Shown: piece by piece, positions 1-11,775 of the stretch
Numbering within the stretch: the stretch's first letter is position 1
Layout: each line of letters opens with the position of its first letter
Assembly: GCA_938073895.1 (NCBI GenBank)
Contig: CALJFB010000005.1
Location: forward strand, 1-64,000
Direction of reading: 5' to 3'
DNA from: an uncultured Flavobacteriaceae bacterium
GTDB taxonomy: Bacteria > Bacteroidota > Bacteroidia > Flavobacteriales > Flavobacteriaceae
DNA: 64,000 nucleotides
Notes under the pieces: model-generated
The model's database searches: none
What the model was told of the DNA's origin: nothing
What the model saw: the letters and a program-made list of their open reading frames with translations, nothing else
Program-made: the position numbers and the translations under genes

Positions 1-129
1 TATGCTAATAGCCATACAACGCATCATTATGCAAGTATTGCTTATTTATTACAGCAAGTTAATCCTAATAATGACTTTTTAGATGCAACCTTTGGTATTA
101 ATACAAATGCTTTACATACTCTAAAATGA
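1..129 (+). CDS. C-terminal fragment of a protein cut by the window edge, hypothetical
   Basis: Frame 1 open from base 1 to TGA at 127-129: YANSHTTHHYASIAYLLQQVNPNNDFLDATFGINTNALHTLK*. Confidence 0.6.
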   Translation, partial: YANSHTTHHYASIAYLLQQVNPNNDFLDATFGINTNALHTLK

Positions 130-157
130 TTAATAATGAAAGATGCTACTTGAAATA

Positions 158-196
158 AAAAAAGCTCAATTTAACTTTAGTTAAATTGAGCTTTTA
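158..196. terminator. Bidirectional-looking intrinsic terminator between convergent genes
   Basis: AAAAAGCTCAATTTAAC-TTTAG-TTAAATTGAGCTTTT, long perfect stem flanked by A and T runs. Confidence 0.8.
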
Positions 197-219
197 AGTT
201 ATTATAAATTTATAAAATC

Positions 220-723
220 TTAGTGCTGATGTCCATTTGCTCCGTGAACATGACCGTGTTCTAATTCTTCTTTTGTAGCGTCTCTCATTTCAAGAATCTT
301 ACCTGTAAAGTGTAAGTCCTGATCAGCTAATAAGTGGTTTACGTCTACAGTTATAGTTTCTTCGTTAATAGATATTACTTTTCCAGGAATTACATTCCCG
401 TTTTGATCTTGTAGTGGTAAAATATTTGCAACAGCAACTTCTGGAATTAATTTTCCTTCTTGCATAAACATATCCTGTGCTAATTCTATAATAGCTTCAG
501 GTTTATGAGTTCCATATGCGTTTTCAGATTTTATTCCAAAAGAAAATGTATCTCCTTCTTTTAACTCTGCTACATTAACTTCGAATTCTGGAATCATTTG
601 TCCTAATCCAGATAAAAATGCTAATGGCTCTTTTCCTTCAGTAGATTCTATTAATTGTCCTTCTGCAGTGTCTCTATATAAGTTATACTCTATAGCAATT
701 GCTTTACTTTTTACTTCGCTCAT
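220..723 (-). CDS. slyD: FKBP-type peptidyl-prolyl cis-trans isomerase, SlyD-like
   Basis: 167 aa; FKBP core with inserted flap; His-rich C-terminus (HGHVHGANGHQH). Confidence 0.85.
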   Translation of the reverse strand: MSEVKSKAIAIEYNLYRDTAEGQLIESTEGKEPLAFLSGLGQMIPEFEVNVAELKEGDTFSFGIKSENAYGTHKPEAIIELAQDMFMQEGKLIPEVAVANILPLQDQNGNVIPGKVISINEETITVDVNHLLADQDLHFTGKILEMRDATKEELEHGHVHGANGHQH

Positions 724-763
724 TTAATTAAATTTTTGTGCAAAAGTAAGGTTTAATAGCAGT

Positions 764-991
764 TTAATCAAATAAACTAGACATTATTGTTTTTAGACCT
801 TTAAAGATGAAATAGATAGCTAAACCACAAATTATAATACCTATAATAAATAGTGGTATAAAGAATGGTTTATCTTTATTAATTAATACTAAATGTAATA
901 ATATAGGACCACTAATTAGAAGTGCCAAAGCAATTCCCATTTGTTGTAAACCTTTTACTAATAGCTCTTTATTTGTTCTTTTAGTTTCCAT
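764..991 (-). CDS. Small two-TM membrane protein (DUF6095-like)
   Basis: 75 aa, two hydrophobic segments; 3' of and overlapping murQ on the same strand. Confidence 0.6.
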   Translation of the reverse strand: METKRTNKELLVKGLQQMGIALALLISGPILLHLVLINKDKPFFIPLFIIGIIICGLAIYFIFKGLKTIMSSLFD

Positions 992-1796
992 TGTAGTTTT
1001 CTATTGCGTTACGAACATTCTTGAATTTTAGTAATAGTGTTTTAGCTTCTGAATCTGAGATATTTAATTCGTTAACAATCATTTGTGTTCCGCGTTTAAT
1101 TAATTTAGAGTTAGATAATTGCATATCTACCATTTTATTTCCTTTTACTTTTCCTAATTGAATCATTGTAGAAGTACTAATCATGTTTAGTACTAATTTT
1201 TGAGCAGTTCCAGCTTTCATTCTTGAACTTCCTGTTAAAAATTCAGATTCTACTGTTACTTCTATTGGAAATTGTGCTGTTTTTGCTAGCGGACTTGATT
1301 CATTACAGGTTATACAACCTGTAATAATATTATTTTGATTACATTTTTCTAATGCTGATATTACATAAGGTGTTGTTCCTGATGCTGCAATTCCAATTAC
1401 TACATCTTTTTTAGATACATTATGGTTTTGTAAATCTATCCAACCTTGTGTTTTAGAGTCTTCTGCATTTTCTACTGCTTGTCTTATGGCTTTTTCTCCA
1501 CCTGCAATTATTCCAAAGACTAAATCTGATGAGACTCCAAAAGTTGGAGGACATTCTGATGCATCTAAAACACCAAGTCTTCCGCTTGTTCCTGCACCCA
1601 TATAGAATAATTTCCCGCCATTTTTTAGTCTGTTAACTATTTGCTTGGTTAATTTTTCTATTTGTGGTATTGCCTTTTTTACGGCTTGTGGCACTAAATG
1701 ATCTTCGTTATTTATATTAACTAAAAGCTCGTTTAACGTCATTTTTTCTAAATGATTGTATTTTGAGTCTTGTTCTGTTGTTTTTATAAAATCCAT
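981..1796 (-). CDS. murQ: N-acetylmuramic acid 6-phosphate etherase
   Basis: 271 aa; SIS-domain motifs GAGTSGRLGVLDASECPPTFG and GIAASGTTPYV, typical of MurQ. Confidence 0.95.
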   Translation of the reverse strand: MDFIKTTEQDSKYNHLEKMTLNELLVNINNEDHLVPQAVKKAIPQIEKLTKQIVNRLKNGGKLFYMGAGTSGRLGVLDASECPPTFGVSSDLVFGIIAGGEKAIRQAVENAEDSKTQGWIDLQNHNVSKKDVVIGIAASGTTPYVISALEKCNQNNIITGCITCNESSPLAKTAQFPIEVTVESEFLTGSSRMKAGTAQKLVLNMISTSTMIQLGKVKGNKMVDMQLSNSKLIKRGTQMIVNELNISDSEAKTLLLKFKNVRNAIENYNGN

Positions 1797-1819
1797 ATAT
1801 CAAAAATACGGATTTGTTT

Positions 1820-1971
1820 GCGTTAGTGGTAGTAGCGGCATCCTTTTTTGTGATAATAATGCTGTATTTTTTATAAATTGACTTTACATTGAATTAAACA
1901 TATACCAAACTAAATTTGTACTGCTTTGCAAAAAAGATATAGCGGATGACACGACCCGATAGGGAAACGCC
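1820..1971 (+). repeat. Structured inverted-repeat element / candidate non-coding RNA
   Basis: Left arm GCGTTAGTGGTAGTAGCGGCATCCTTTTTTG (1820-1850) and right arm CAAAAAAGATATAGCGGATGACACGACCCGATAGGGAAACGCC (1929-1971) pair in three helices (GCGTT/AACGC, CATCC/GGATG, TTTTTTG/CAAAAAA); small CCC-GATA-GGG hairpin. Confidence 0.55.
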
Positions 1972-2023
1972 ATTATATTAATATTTTAACAGAATAATAA
2001 ACGCTTTATTTTTTATTAGACTA

Positions 2024-2839
2024 TTACTCTACTGTGTAGTTTGTTGTGTAAGCTTGTGATAATCTAAAATAGCCTAAAGGAAAATTGGCTGTATTTGTAA
2101 TGTTTATACAATTTCCTCTTACGGTTGCTGGTTGGGTTTGAAATGGTCCACCATTGTCTGAATTTGATTGTTGTAAAAGCAAGTTCATGTATTCATAAAA
2201 TTGTTCTGATACGCCAAAGTGATTGATAGTTAGCTCATCTTCTGGTTTTAAATCTTCTTCTGTAAAGAACGCAAAAATTTGATTTCCGTTTGTAAATGCA
2301 TCATCGTAAACTTCTAACATTGGTATTGCTGCGATATCTGTGTCAAATTGGTAGAAATAATAATTTTCTTGGTCTGCTGGATCTGTATAATAGGCTTTAA
2401 TTTCTATTTCTTCTCCAGAAAATCCACCTTCGTTATCTTGCTCTATAAAATCTATTGGACTTACAGATTTAAGCGTTTCTATAGCTGTATAAGTTTCGTT
2501 ATTGTACGTAATATTTAACGTATAGGTTTCGTCTAATACTGGAGTAAATGTGGTTGTTTTATATATGCCAGAATTATCTGTATCTATAAAATTAAAGCTA
2601 TTATTATTACTATCTGTTATTGTAACTACAGCATTTAGTGCTAATGGAATTGATGTTCCAAAATAGGGCGCTGTTTTTGTTAAAATAATTTTTTGCTCGT
2701 TGCCTGGTGTACCATCATACCAATTAATAGATGCTTCTATTACTAGGCGTTCTTGTCCTGTTGGGACATCTATATCTACAACTTTTTCGCAATTTGTAAA
2801 TAAAAAAAGTAGTAGAAATGTATATATAAATGATTTCAT
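2024..2839 (-). CDS. DUF4249 family lipoprotein
   Basis: 271 aa, lipoprotein signal LLFLFTNCEK; directly downstream of a TonB-dependent receptor. Confidence 0.8.
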   Translation of the reverse strand: MKSFIYTFLLLFLFTNCEKVVDIDVPTGQERLVIEASINWYDGTPGNEQKIILTKTAPYFGTSIPLALNAVVTITDSNNNSFNFIDTDNSGIYKTTTFTPVLDETYTLNITYNNETYTAIETLKSVSPIDFIEQDNEGGFSGEEIEIKAYYTDPADQENYYFYQFDTDIAAIPMLEVYDDAFTNGNQIFAFFTEEDLKPEDELTINHFGVSEQFYEYMNLLLQQSNSDNGGPFQTQPATVRGNCINITNTANFPLGYFRLSQAYTTNYTVE

Positions 2840-2843
2840 TTTA

Positions 2844-5213
2844 TTAAAATTTAAAATTATAACTTACCGATGGTACTATACCAAAAATAGATAATTGTGT
2901 TGCTTCGTTTTGTCCAGACATTCTATTTTCTCCAAAGCTTATTGAAGCTGCATTAAATCTGTTATAAATATTATATATTCCAAAAACCCAAGAACTTTGG
3001 TAACCTGTTTTTTTATTAGGTTTTGGTTTGTAAATAGCTGAAACATCTAGCCTGTGGTACGTTGGTAATCTGTCTTGGTTTCTAGAACTAAAATTTGGAA
3101 CACTTACACCATTATATACATATTGTCCGTTTGGATAGGTTGTTGGTTGTCCTGATTGTACTATAAAATTGGCATTAAAATTCCATTTTTTATTAAAATC
3201 GAAACTTCCTGTAAAAGATAGATCGTGTGTTTTATTGTAAGCTGTGTTGTACCAATTACCATTATTAATTCCAGGTTGGTTTGCTGTTTTTCCTGGAGTT
3301 CTTTGTTCGGATTTTGATAATGTATAAGCTAACCAACCTTTAAAGCGACCTTTGTCTTTTTTTAATAAAAACTCTAGTCCATAAGCTCTTGCTTCTCCAT
3401 TTAAAATAACTTGTTCTATAGCATTATTTGCAATTAGATCTGCGCCATCTATATAATCTATTCTGTTTTGTATTATTTTGTAATAAGACTCTACTTCTAA
3501 AGAATACGTATTGTCTTTAAAAGTTTTAAAGTAACCTAAAGCGACTTGATCTAATATTTGTGGTTTTACAAATGTTCCACTTGGTGTCCAAATATCTAAA
3601 GGAGTTGGAGATGTTGTATTAGATAATAAGTGTAAATATTGGGTCATTCTGTTATAACTTGCTTTTACAGATGTACTATTATTTAATCTATAAGATGCTG
3701 CTAAACGTGGCTCTAAATTGGCAAATGTCTCTATAATATCGCTTCTGTTATATGTAGATGTACTAATTGGATCTACTTTTTGATAAATTCCAAACGTTGA
3801 ATTATAAACTACTGCTTCGTTATTCTGATAATTATTAAGCTCGTCTTGTCCTAATCTTAAAAATGAACTTAATCTTAATCCATAAGATAATGTTAGCTTA
3901 TCGGAAACCTGATGTTCGGCATCTATATAAACAGCATTTTCGAAGGCATATTTTTTTGTTAATTGCTGTTCGTTTATTCCAGAACTTGGATTTGAAGGTT
4001 CAATTTTTCCTGGATTAAAACTGTGATGTATGCTATTTAAGCCATATTGGAGTTTAAAATCGTTGTTTATATAATGTTTAAAGTCATACTTTAAATTGAT
4101 GTTTTTTATTCCTGAAACCCAATTAAATTCTACAAAGTTTAGGTTTAAACCATAAAAATAATCAGAATATATAACAGATAAGTTGGAGAATAGTTTGTCT
4201 GAAAACAAATGATTCCATCTAAAATTTACAACTGTATTACCGTAGGTGTTCTCGAAACTATCAGATATTTTAAAAACATCTCTCCCAAAGTAACCAGACA
4301 GGTAAATGTTGTTTTTATCGTTTAATTTGTAACTTAGCTTTGTGTTTAAATCGTAAAAATAAGCTACATTATTATTGTCAAATAATGGTAAAAATAAATG
4401 TGCATAAGAAGATCTTCCTCCTAATAAAAACGATCCTTTTTCTTTTTTTATTGGTCCTTCGGCTAATAAACGACTTGATATTAGTCCAATTCCGCCATTC
4501 ATAGCAAATTTATTACTGTTTCCTTCTTTTTGATAAATATCTAAAACCGATGAAACGCGTCCGCCATATCTTGATGGAATTCCTCCTTTATACAATTTTA
4601 TATCTTTAATTGCGTCTGGATTAAAAACGGAAAAGAAACCAAATAAATGAGACGAATTATAAACTGTAGCTTCGTCTAATAAAATTAAATTTTGATCTGC
4701 AGCACCACCACGAACATTAAAACCGCTACTACCTTCGCCGGCATTTGTAACACCAGGCAATAATGTAATGGCTTTAATTACATCTGCTTCGCCAAAAACT
4801 ACAGGAATATCTTTTATAGTACTTGCTTTAAGTGTATTTACACTCATTTGTGGTGTTCTAAGATTTAGTTTTTCTGAATCTGCGGTAATAATTACCTCAC
4901 CAAGATTTTCGGTACTTTCTTCTAACTTATAATTTAGTGTTGTTTTTTCTGTAAGGTTTTTATTTTCAGAAATAGTTTTAAAACCTAGAAACGAAATCTG
5001 TAAATTGTATGTTCCTTTAGGAATTGTAATAGAGTAGAAGCCGTACTCATTAGTAACTGCTCCAGTTGCTAATTCTGGAATAATAATGTTTACACCAATT
5101 AAAGTTTCGTTAGTAGACGCCTCGGTAATAGTTCCGCTTAGTGTTATGTTTTCTTGAGCTAATGCTATGTTACTGCATAGAATAAGACTTAAAAATAATA
5201 TGAATTTATTCAC
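2844..5213 (-). CDS. TonB-dependent receptor with N-terminal carboxypeptidase-like regulatory domain
   Basis: 789 aa; signal peptide, GTITEASTNETLIGVNI domain, plug motif GGAADQNLILLDEATVYNSSHLFGFFSVFNPDAIKDIKLYKGGIPSRYGGR, beta-barrel ending in F. Confidence 0.93.
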   Translation of the reverse strand: MNKFILFLSLILCSNIALAQENITLSGTITEASTNETLIGVNIIIPELATGAVTNEYGFYSITIPKGTYNLQISFLGFKTISENKNLTEKTTLNYKLEESTENLGEVIITADSEKLNLRTPQMSVNTLKASTIKDIPVVFGEADVIKAITLLPGVTNAGEGSSGFNVRGGAADQNLILLDEATVYNSSHLFGFFSVFNPDAIKDIKLYKGGIPSRYGGRVSSVLDIYQKEGNSNKFAMNGGIGLISSRLLAEGPIKKEKGSFLLGGRSSYAHLFLPLFDNNNVAYFYDLNTKLSYKLNDKNNIYLSGYFGRDVFKISDSFENTYGNTVVNFRWNHLFSDKLFSNLSVIYSDYFYGLNLNFVEFNWVSGIKNINLKYDFKHYINNDFKLQYGLNSIHHSFNPGKIEPSNPSSGINEQQLTKKYAFENAVYIDAEHQVSDKLTLSYGLRLSSFLRLGQDELNNYQNNEAVVYNSTFGIYQKVDPISTSTYNRSDIIETFANLEPRLAASYRLNNSTSVKASYNRMTQYLHLLSNTTSPTPLDIWTPSGTFVKPQILDQVALGYFKTFKDNTYSLEVESYYKIIQNRIDYIDGADLIANNAIEQVILNGEARAYGLEFLLKKDKGRFKGWLAYTLSKSEQRTPGKTANQPGINNGNWYNTAYNKTHDLSFTGSFDFNKKWNFNANFIVQSGQPTTYPNGQYVYNGVSVPNFSSRNQDRLPTYHRLDVSAIYKPKPNKKTGYQSSWVFGIYNIYNRFNAASISFGENRMSGQNEATQLSIFGIVPSVSYNFKF

Positions 5214-5344
5214 GTAAATAATTTATTTGTACACAAGCAAAAGTAAATAAAATTTAGGCTCTAAGTTTTATTTTAACAGTAAGTTAATTATTTAGTTTAC
5301 TATTCTATTAGGCTTTCTATTTTAATTTAAGGAAAATCCTTGAA

Positions 5345-5374
5345 CAAAAAAAGCATCTGTTTTCACAGATGCTA
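5345..5374 (-). terminator. Intrinsic terminator after icd
   Basis: AGCATCTGT-TTTC-ACAGATGCT stem; T tract on the minus strand. Confidence 0.7.
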
Positions 5375-5399
5375 TTTGATTTTATAAGAAGTAAATTAA

Positions 5400-7643
<2,244 letters not shown>

Positions 7644-7775
7644 TTATCTATTTTTTGCTTAGCGAATATACAAAAAAGAAGTCTTTTTTTAAAGTGAAAT
7701 GGAACTGTTATGTTGCTTTTAACTTTTTATTAAATTGATGACTAATTCTTTAAGAATAATATTATTTAAGCTGGT

Positions 7776-8351
7776 TTATTCTGTAATTATTAACTTATAA
7801 TGTGCTAACAAGCCTTCTAAATTATATTTTGAAAATTTAGCACCTTTTAGTTTATTGTTTTCTGGAATTAATGAGATGTTTTTAGCTGAAGTAAAATCGC
7901 ATTTTTCAAGATTTGTTGTATTAAAAACAGCATTTAAAAAGTTACAATTGTTAAATGATGACCCTAATAAATTAGCATTAGAAAAATCGGTCTGATTAAA
8001 ATTACATGCCATAAATGTAGTGTGCTTTAAATTGGTATTTACAAAATTAGCCAATTGTAAATTACAGCTTTTAAAGGTTATGGATAGGAGGAAAGTGTTA
8101 ATTTCTGAAACAGGAAAACCAATCATTTTACAATTAGTAAATGTGGTGTCTTTAAAAATAGTTTCGTTAATTTTAACTAAACTTAGATTACAATCTATAA
8201 ACTCGCATTCCAAAAAGCTAAAAGCCGATAAATAACAAGAATCAAAATTACAGTTTGTAAATGTGCAATTATCGTACTCTGCTTTATCTAATTTTATTTT
8301 AGTAAAATCTTTATTCTTAAAATCCTGATCTGTTATAAACGGTAAATTCAT
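7776..8351 (-). CDS. Pentapeptide repeat protein
   Basis: 191 aa with repeated A(D/N)LxF-type units (CNFNQTDFSNANLLGSSFNNCNFLNAVF). Confidence 0.85.
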   Translation of the reverse strand: MNLPFITDQDFKNKDFTKIKLDKAEYDNCTFTNCNFDSCYLSAFSFLECEFIDCNLSLVKINETIFKDTTFTNCKMIGFPVSEINTFLLSITFKSCNLQLANFVNTNLKHTTFMACNFNQTDFSNANLLGSSFNNCNFLNAVFNTTNLEKCDFTSAKNISLIPENNKLKGAKFSKYNLEGLLAHYKLIITE

Positions 8352-8362
8352 AAAGTAAAAGT

Positions 8363-8400
8363 AAAAAAAAAGCCTTGATATATAATATCAAGGCTTTTAA
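8363..8400 (-). terminator. Terminator after rplS
   Basis: AAAAGCCTTGATAT-ATA-ATATCAAGGCTTTT. Confidence 0.8.
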
Positions 8401-8417
8401 ATATGTTGAGAAAAATA

Positions 8418-8771
8418 TTATTTTCTTCTAACTTCTTTAATTCTAGCTTTCTTACCAGTAAGTTCTCTAAAGTAGAAAATTCTAGCTCTACGTACTTTAC
8501 CTCTTTTGTTAACTTCTACTTTTTGTAAAGCAGGTAAGTTTACAGGGAAAATACGCTCAACTCCTATTGTACCAGACATTTTTCTGATTGTAAAAGTTTC
8601 AGAAGAACCAGTTCCTCTTCTTTGAATAACTACGCCTCTAAAAAACTGTGTACGTGTTTTAGCACCTTCACGAATCTCGTAGTATACAGTAATTGTATCT
8701 CCAGCTGAAAATTCAGGGAAATCTTTTTTGGTTACAAACTCGTCTTGTACAAATTTAACTAACGCTTCCAT
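8418..8771 (-). CDS. rplS: 50S ribosomal protein L19 (bL19)
   Basis: 117 aa; FRGVVIQRRGTGSSETFTIRKMSGTIGVERIFPVN and RRARIFYFRELTGKKARIKE. Confidence 0.97.
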   Translation of the reverse strand: MEALVKFVQDEFVTKKDFPEFSAGDTITVYYEIREGAKTRTQFFRGVVIQRRGTGSSETFTIRKMSGTIGVERIFPVNLPALQKVEVNKRGKVRRARIFYFRELTGKKARIKEVRRK

Positions 8772-8851
8772 ATTTAATATTTTTATTGATTAATCCAAGA
8801 TAACATTCGCGATTATCGCCAGAGGTTAACCCAAATTTGGCTGCAAATATA
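8772..8851 (-). promoter_or_regulatory. rplS promoter -7 box and ~69-nt leader with inverted repeats
   Basis: Minus-strand TATATTTG box (CAAATATA at 8844-8851), then CCAAATTTGG, GGTTAACC, GGCGATAATCGC and GATAA...TTATC before the ATG. Confidence 0.5.
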
Positions 8852-9073
8852 CGTAAAATGTTTATTTATTGTTTATATGAAGTCACTTTTTTTAATAAAT
8901 AAAATCAAGATAGACATTGGTGGTTAAAATCATGATTAATACTATTTAAATTAAGTTTAAAGGTTGATTTATTTATTGGTTAGTCATATTTATAATGTTT
9001 TGCTCTTAATAAATTAAATTTTATTAAGAACAAATTGAACAAAATCCAAATTTATAACTACTTACTCAAAAAC

Positions 9074-9748
9074 TTATTCTAGTAAATCTGGTCTTCTATC
9101 CATAGTTCTTTGGTTGGCTTGTTCTTCTCGCCACTTTTCAATTTTAGGAAAGTTTCCTGTAAAAAGAATTTCTGGAACTTTAAGACCTTTATATTCTCTT
9201 GGTCTTGTATAAATTGGTGGTGCTAATAATCCGTCTTGAAAAGAATCTGTAAGTGCAGATGTTTCGTCTCCTAAAACACCAGGAATTAACCTAATAATAC
9301 TGTCGCATAAAACCGCAGCACCAAGTTCTCCGCCAGAAAGCACATAATCTCCAATAGAAATTTCCTTTGTAATAAGTAGATCTCGCACACGTTGATCTAC
9401 ACCTTTATAATGACCACATAAAATAATTATGTTTTTTGCCATAGATAATGTGTTAGACGTACCTTGATTTAAGGTCTCGCCATCTGGCGTCATATAAATA
9501 ACTTCATCGTAATTACGAGCTTCTTTTAAAGCTGTAATACATTTATCTATAGGTTCTATTAGCATTACCATACCTGCGCCGCCACCAAATTGTGTATCGT
9601 CTACAGTTTTGTGTTTGTTAGTGGTGTAATCTCTTAAATTATGAAAATGTACTTCTACCAAACCAGCATCTATAGCACGTTTTAAAATTGACGCTTCAAA
9701 CGGACTTTTTAGTAATTCTGGTAAAACGGTAATAATATCAATTCTCAT
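9074..9748 (-). CDS. trmD: tRNA (guanine37-N1)-methyltransferase
   Basis: 224 aa; [31 protein letters not shown] and [14 protein letters not shown]. Confidence 0.97.
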   Translation of the reverse strand: MRIDIITVLPELLKSPFEASILKRAIDAGLVEVHFHNLRDYTTNKHKTVDDTQFGGGAGMVMLIEPIDKCITALKEARNYDEVIYMTPDGETLNQGTSNTLSMAKNIIILCGHYKGVDQRVRDLLITKEISIGDYVLSGGELGAAVLCDSIIRLIPGVLGDETSALTDSFQDGLLAPPIYTRPREYKGLKVPEILFTGNFPKIEKWREEQANQRTMDRRPDLLE

Positions 9749-9924
9749 AATGTAACTTAGTATGCCGCAAATATAATTGAATTGTTTTTATTGCTTGTAA
9801 GTTTTTCTATTTTGTAATTACAAAGTTTTGGTTTTATAATCTTATTTTTAAGTCGCAGTTCAAAATTTATTTTTTCATTTTTTATTCGCCTATTATCTTG
9901 TTTTAAGTGCTTTGCAGTTCCTTG

Positions 9925-10014
9925 ATGAAAAAACGAAACAAAAAAAAATCAAGACTTCACAATCTGTTTCTAAAATTTCTTTCGCGTCAGCATAAAAATA
10001 ATGTGTTCTACTAA
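9925..10014 (+). other. Candidate micro-ORF, 29 aa, highly basic
   Basis: ATG...TAA: MKKRNKKKSRLHNLFLKFLSRQHKNNVFY*; lies in a 389-bp intergenic region. Confidence 0.25.
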
Positions 10015-10137
10015 TAAGTAGTTTTTACTAAAAAGTATATTATAGTATTAATTATAATTTACTTACAGCTATTTTTGCTTTTTCTTGTGCTCAATTCATT
10101 TTTTACGAAAAACATTCTGAGGTCGCGAATTATAAGT

Positions 10138-10815
10138 TTATTTCAATAACCCAATAACTTCTTCAACACCAATAGTTGCTTTTTTAGGAATTACTTGAAT
10201 AGATATATCGTTGGTTGGAGCAGGAGCAGCATCTATATAAAATTTTGGAATATACTTTGGCGCATATTGCATTAAACTTGCAGCAGGATAAACCTGTAAA
10301 GATGTTCCAATAATTAATAAAACATTGGCAGTTTCGCAAATAGAAACCGCTTTGTCTATTAAAGGCACATTTTCTCCAAACCAAACAATATGAGGTCTTA
10401 ATTGTTCGCCTTTTTCATTTTTATCGCCAAAAAAAATATCAGTTTTACAATCGTAAATCTCGTTATCGGAGCTAATTGGTCTCCTTTTTAGTAATTCGCC
10501 ATGTAAATGAATCACGTTTGTACTGCCAGCACGTTCGTGTAAATCGTCTACATTTTGAGTAATTATTGTCACATTAAAGTCTTGCTCTAATTTAGCTAAA
10601 TCAAAATGAGCTTTGTTAGGTTTTACCTCTAATAATTGTTTTCTACGTTGGTTATAAAAGTCCAAAACTAACTCAGGATTTTTGGCAAAACCTTCGGGAC
10701 TAGCAACGTCCATAACATTGTGTCCTTCCCATAAACCATTAGCATCTCTAAAGGTTTTTATACCACTTTCGGCACTAATTCCTGCACCAGTTAAAATTAC
10801 AATATGCTTTTTCAT
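10138..10815 (-). CDS. cobB: Sirtuin NAD-dependent deacylase
   Basis: 225 aa; GAGISAESGIKTFRDANGLWEGH, TQNVDDLHERAGS, HLHGEL, RPHIVWFGE, IGTSLQVYPAA. Confidence 0.93.
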   Translation of the reverse strand: MKKHIVILTGAGISAESGIKTFRDANGLWEGHNVMDVASPEGFAKNPELVLDFYNQRRKQLLEVKPNKAHFDLAKLEQDFNVTIITQNVDDLHERAGSTNVIHLHGELLKRRPISSDNEIYDCKTDIFFGDKNEKGEQLRPHIVWFGENVPLIDKAVSICETANVLLIIGTSLQVYPAASLMQYAPKYIPKFYIDAAPAPTNDISIQVIPKKATIGVEEVIGLLK

Positions 10816-10860
10816 AGCTTTAAAAATATAACATTTTTGTCTAGTTTATACACTTTACTT

Positions 10861-10962
10861 GGGCAAATGGCAAGCCACCACGCTATTCGTTATAGTTTTG
10901 TAAAATCGTAGATTTAAATTTTACAAAAGCTGCCACTACTATCGTTTTTGCGAAATTACTTT
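10861..10962 (-). repeat. Hairpin element resembling the 1820-1971 element
   Basis: Perfect 11-bp stem TTTTGTAAAAT (10896-10906) / ATTTTACAAAA (10918-10928); minus-strand AGTAGTGGCAGCTTTTGT resembles AGTAGCGGCATCCTTTTTTGT at 1831-1851. Confidence 0.35.
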
Positions 10963-11112
10963 TTCATATTATATATTTTTTTGATTTAAACATAAGGTTT
11001 TATACAACTCTTCAATATTAAAAAAAGAAGGTTAAACAAAAACATATATTCTATCATAAGTTTACACTAAACAATTATTATTTACTATTTTTCAGCTTTA
11101 TAAATTATAGAT

Positions 11113-11775
11113 ATGATTGACATTAAACTTTTAGAGCATTTAGAAACTTTTTTATCAGAAAACAGATTAAAACGTTTTAATCACGTATTATCTGGTCGTA
11201 CCAAACATTTTACGGTAGCTACAGAAGATGTTTATCAGTTACACAACACGAGTGCAGTAATAAGAAGTTGCGATGTTTTTGGAATTCAAGAAGTAACCAT
11301 AGTCGAAGAAAAAAACTCTAAACGTATAGATAGAGAAATTGCTATGGGCGCACAAAAATGGGTAGATTTAAACCGACATAATACGGTTAAAGATGCACTA
11401 AAAAGTTTAAAATCTCAAGGCTACCAAATTATTGCAACTACGCCACATACTAACGATTGCGAATTACACGATTTTGACGTCACTAAAAAAGCGTGTTTCT
11501 TTTTTGGTAGAGAAACCGAAGGCTTATCTCAAGAAGTTTTAGATCAAGCCGATGGTTTTCTAAAAATCCCAATGGTTGGTTTTACCGAAAGTTTAAACAT
11601 CTCTGTAAGTGCTGCCATAATTTTACAACACGTTACTACAAAGCTTAAGAAAACCGATATTAATTGGCAATTAACCGAAGAAGAAACTCTTGAAAAACGT
11701 TTAGATTGGTGTACAAAAACCATTAAATCTCACGAGGAAATTGTTGAGCGTTATTACGAAGATAATAAGCTTTAA
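11113..11775 (+). CDS. TrmH/SpoU family tRNA/rRNA 2'-O-methyltransferase
   Basis: 220 aa; SpoU motifs NTSAVIRSCDVFGIQEV, FFFGRETEGLS, IPMVGFTESLNISVSAAI. Confidence 0.9.
   Translation: MIDIKLLEHLETFLSENRLKRFNHVLSGRTKHFTVATEDVYQLHNTSAVIRSCDVFGIQEVTIVEEKNSKRIDREIAMGAQKWVDLNRHNTVKDALKSLKSQGYQIIATTPHTNDCELHDFDVTKKACFFFGRETEGLSQEVLDQADGFLKIPMVGFTESLNISVSAAIILQHVTTKLKKTDINWQLTEEETLEKRLDWCTKTIKSHEEIVERYYEDNKL

Noticed and set aside
7776-8351. Quinolone-resistance (Qnr) call for the pentapeptide repeat protein
   Set aside because: Pentapeptide fold is visible, but nothing in the sequence alone shows gyrase protection.
10184-10384. 66-aa ORF within the sirtuin gene
   Set aside because: Alternative frame of a well-conserved sirtuin.
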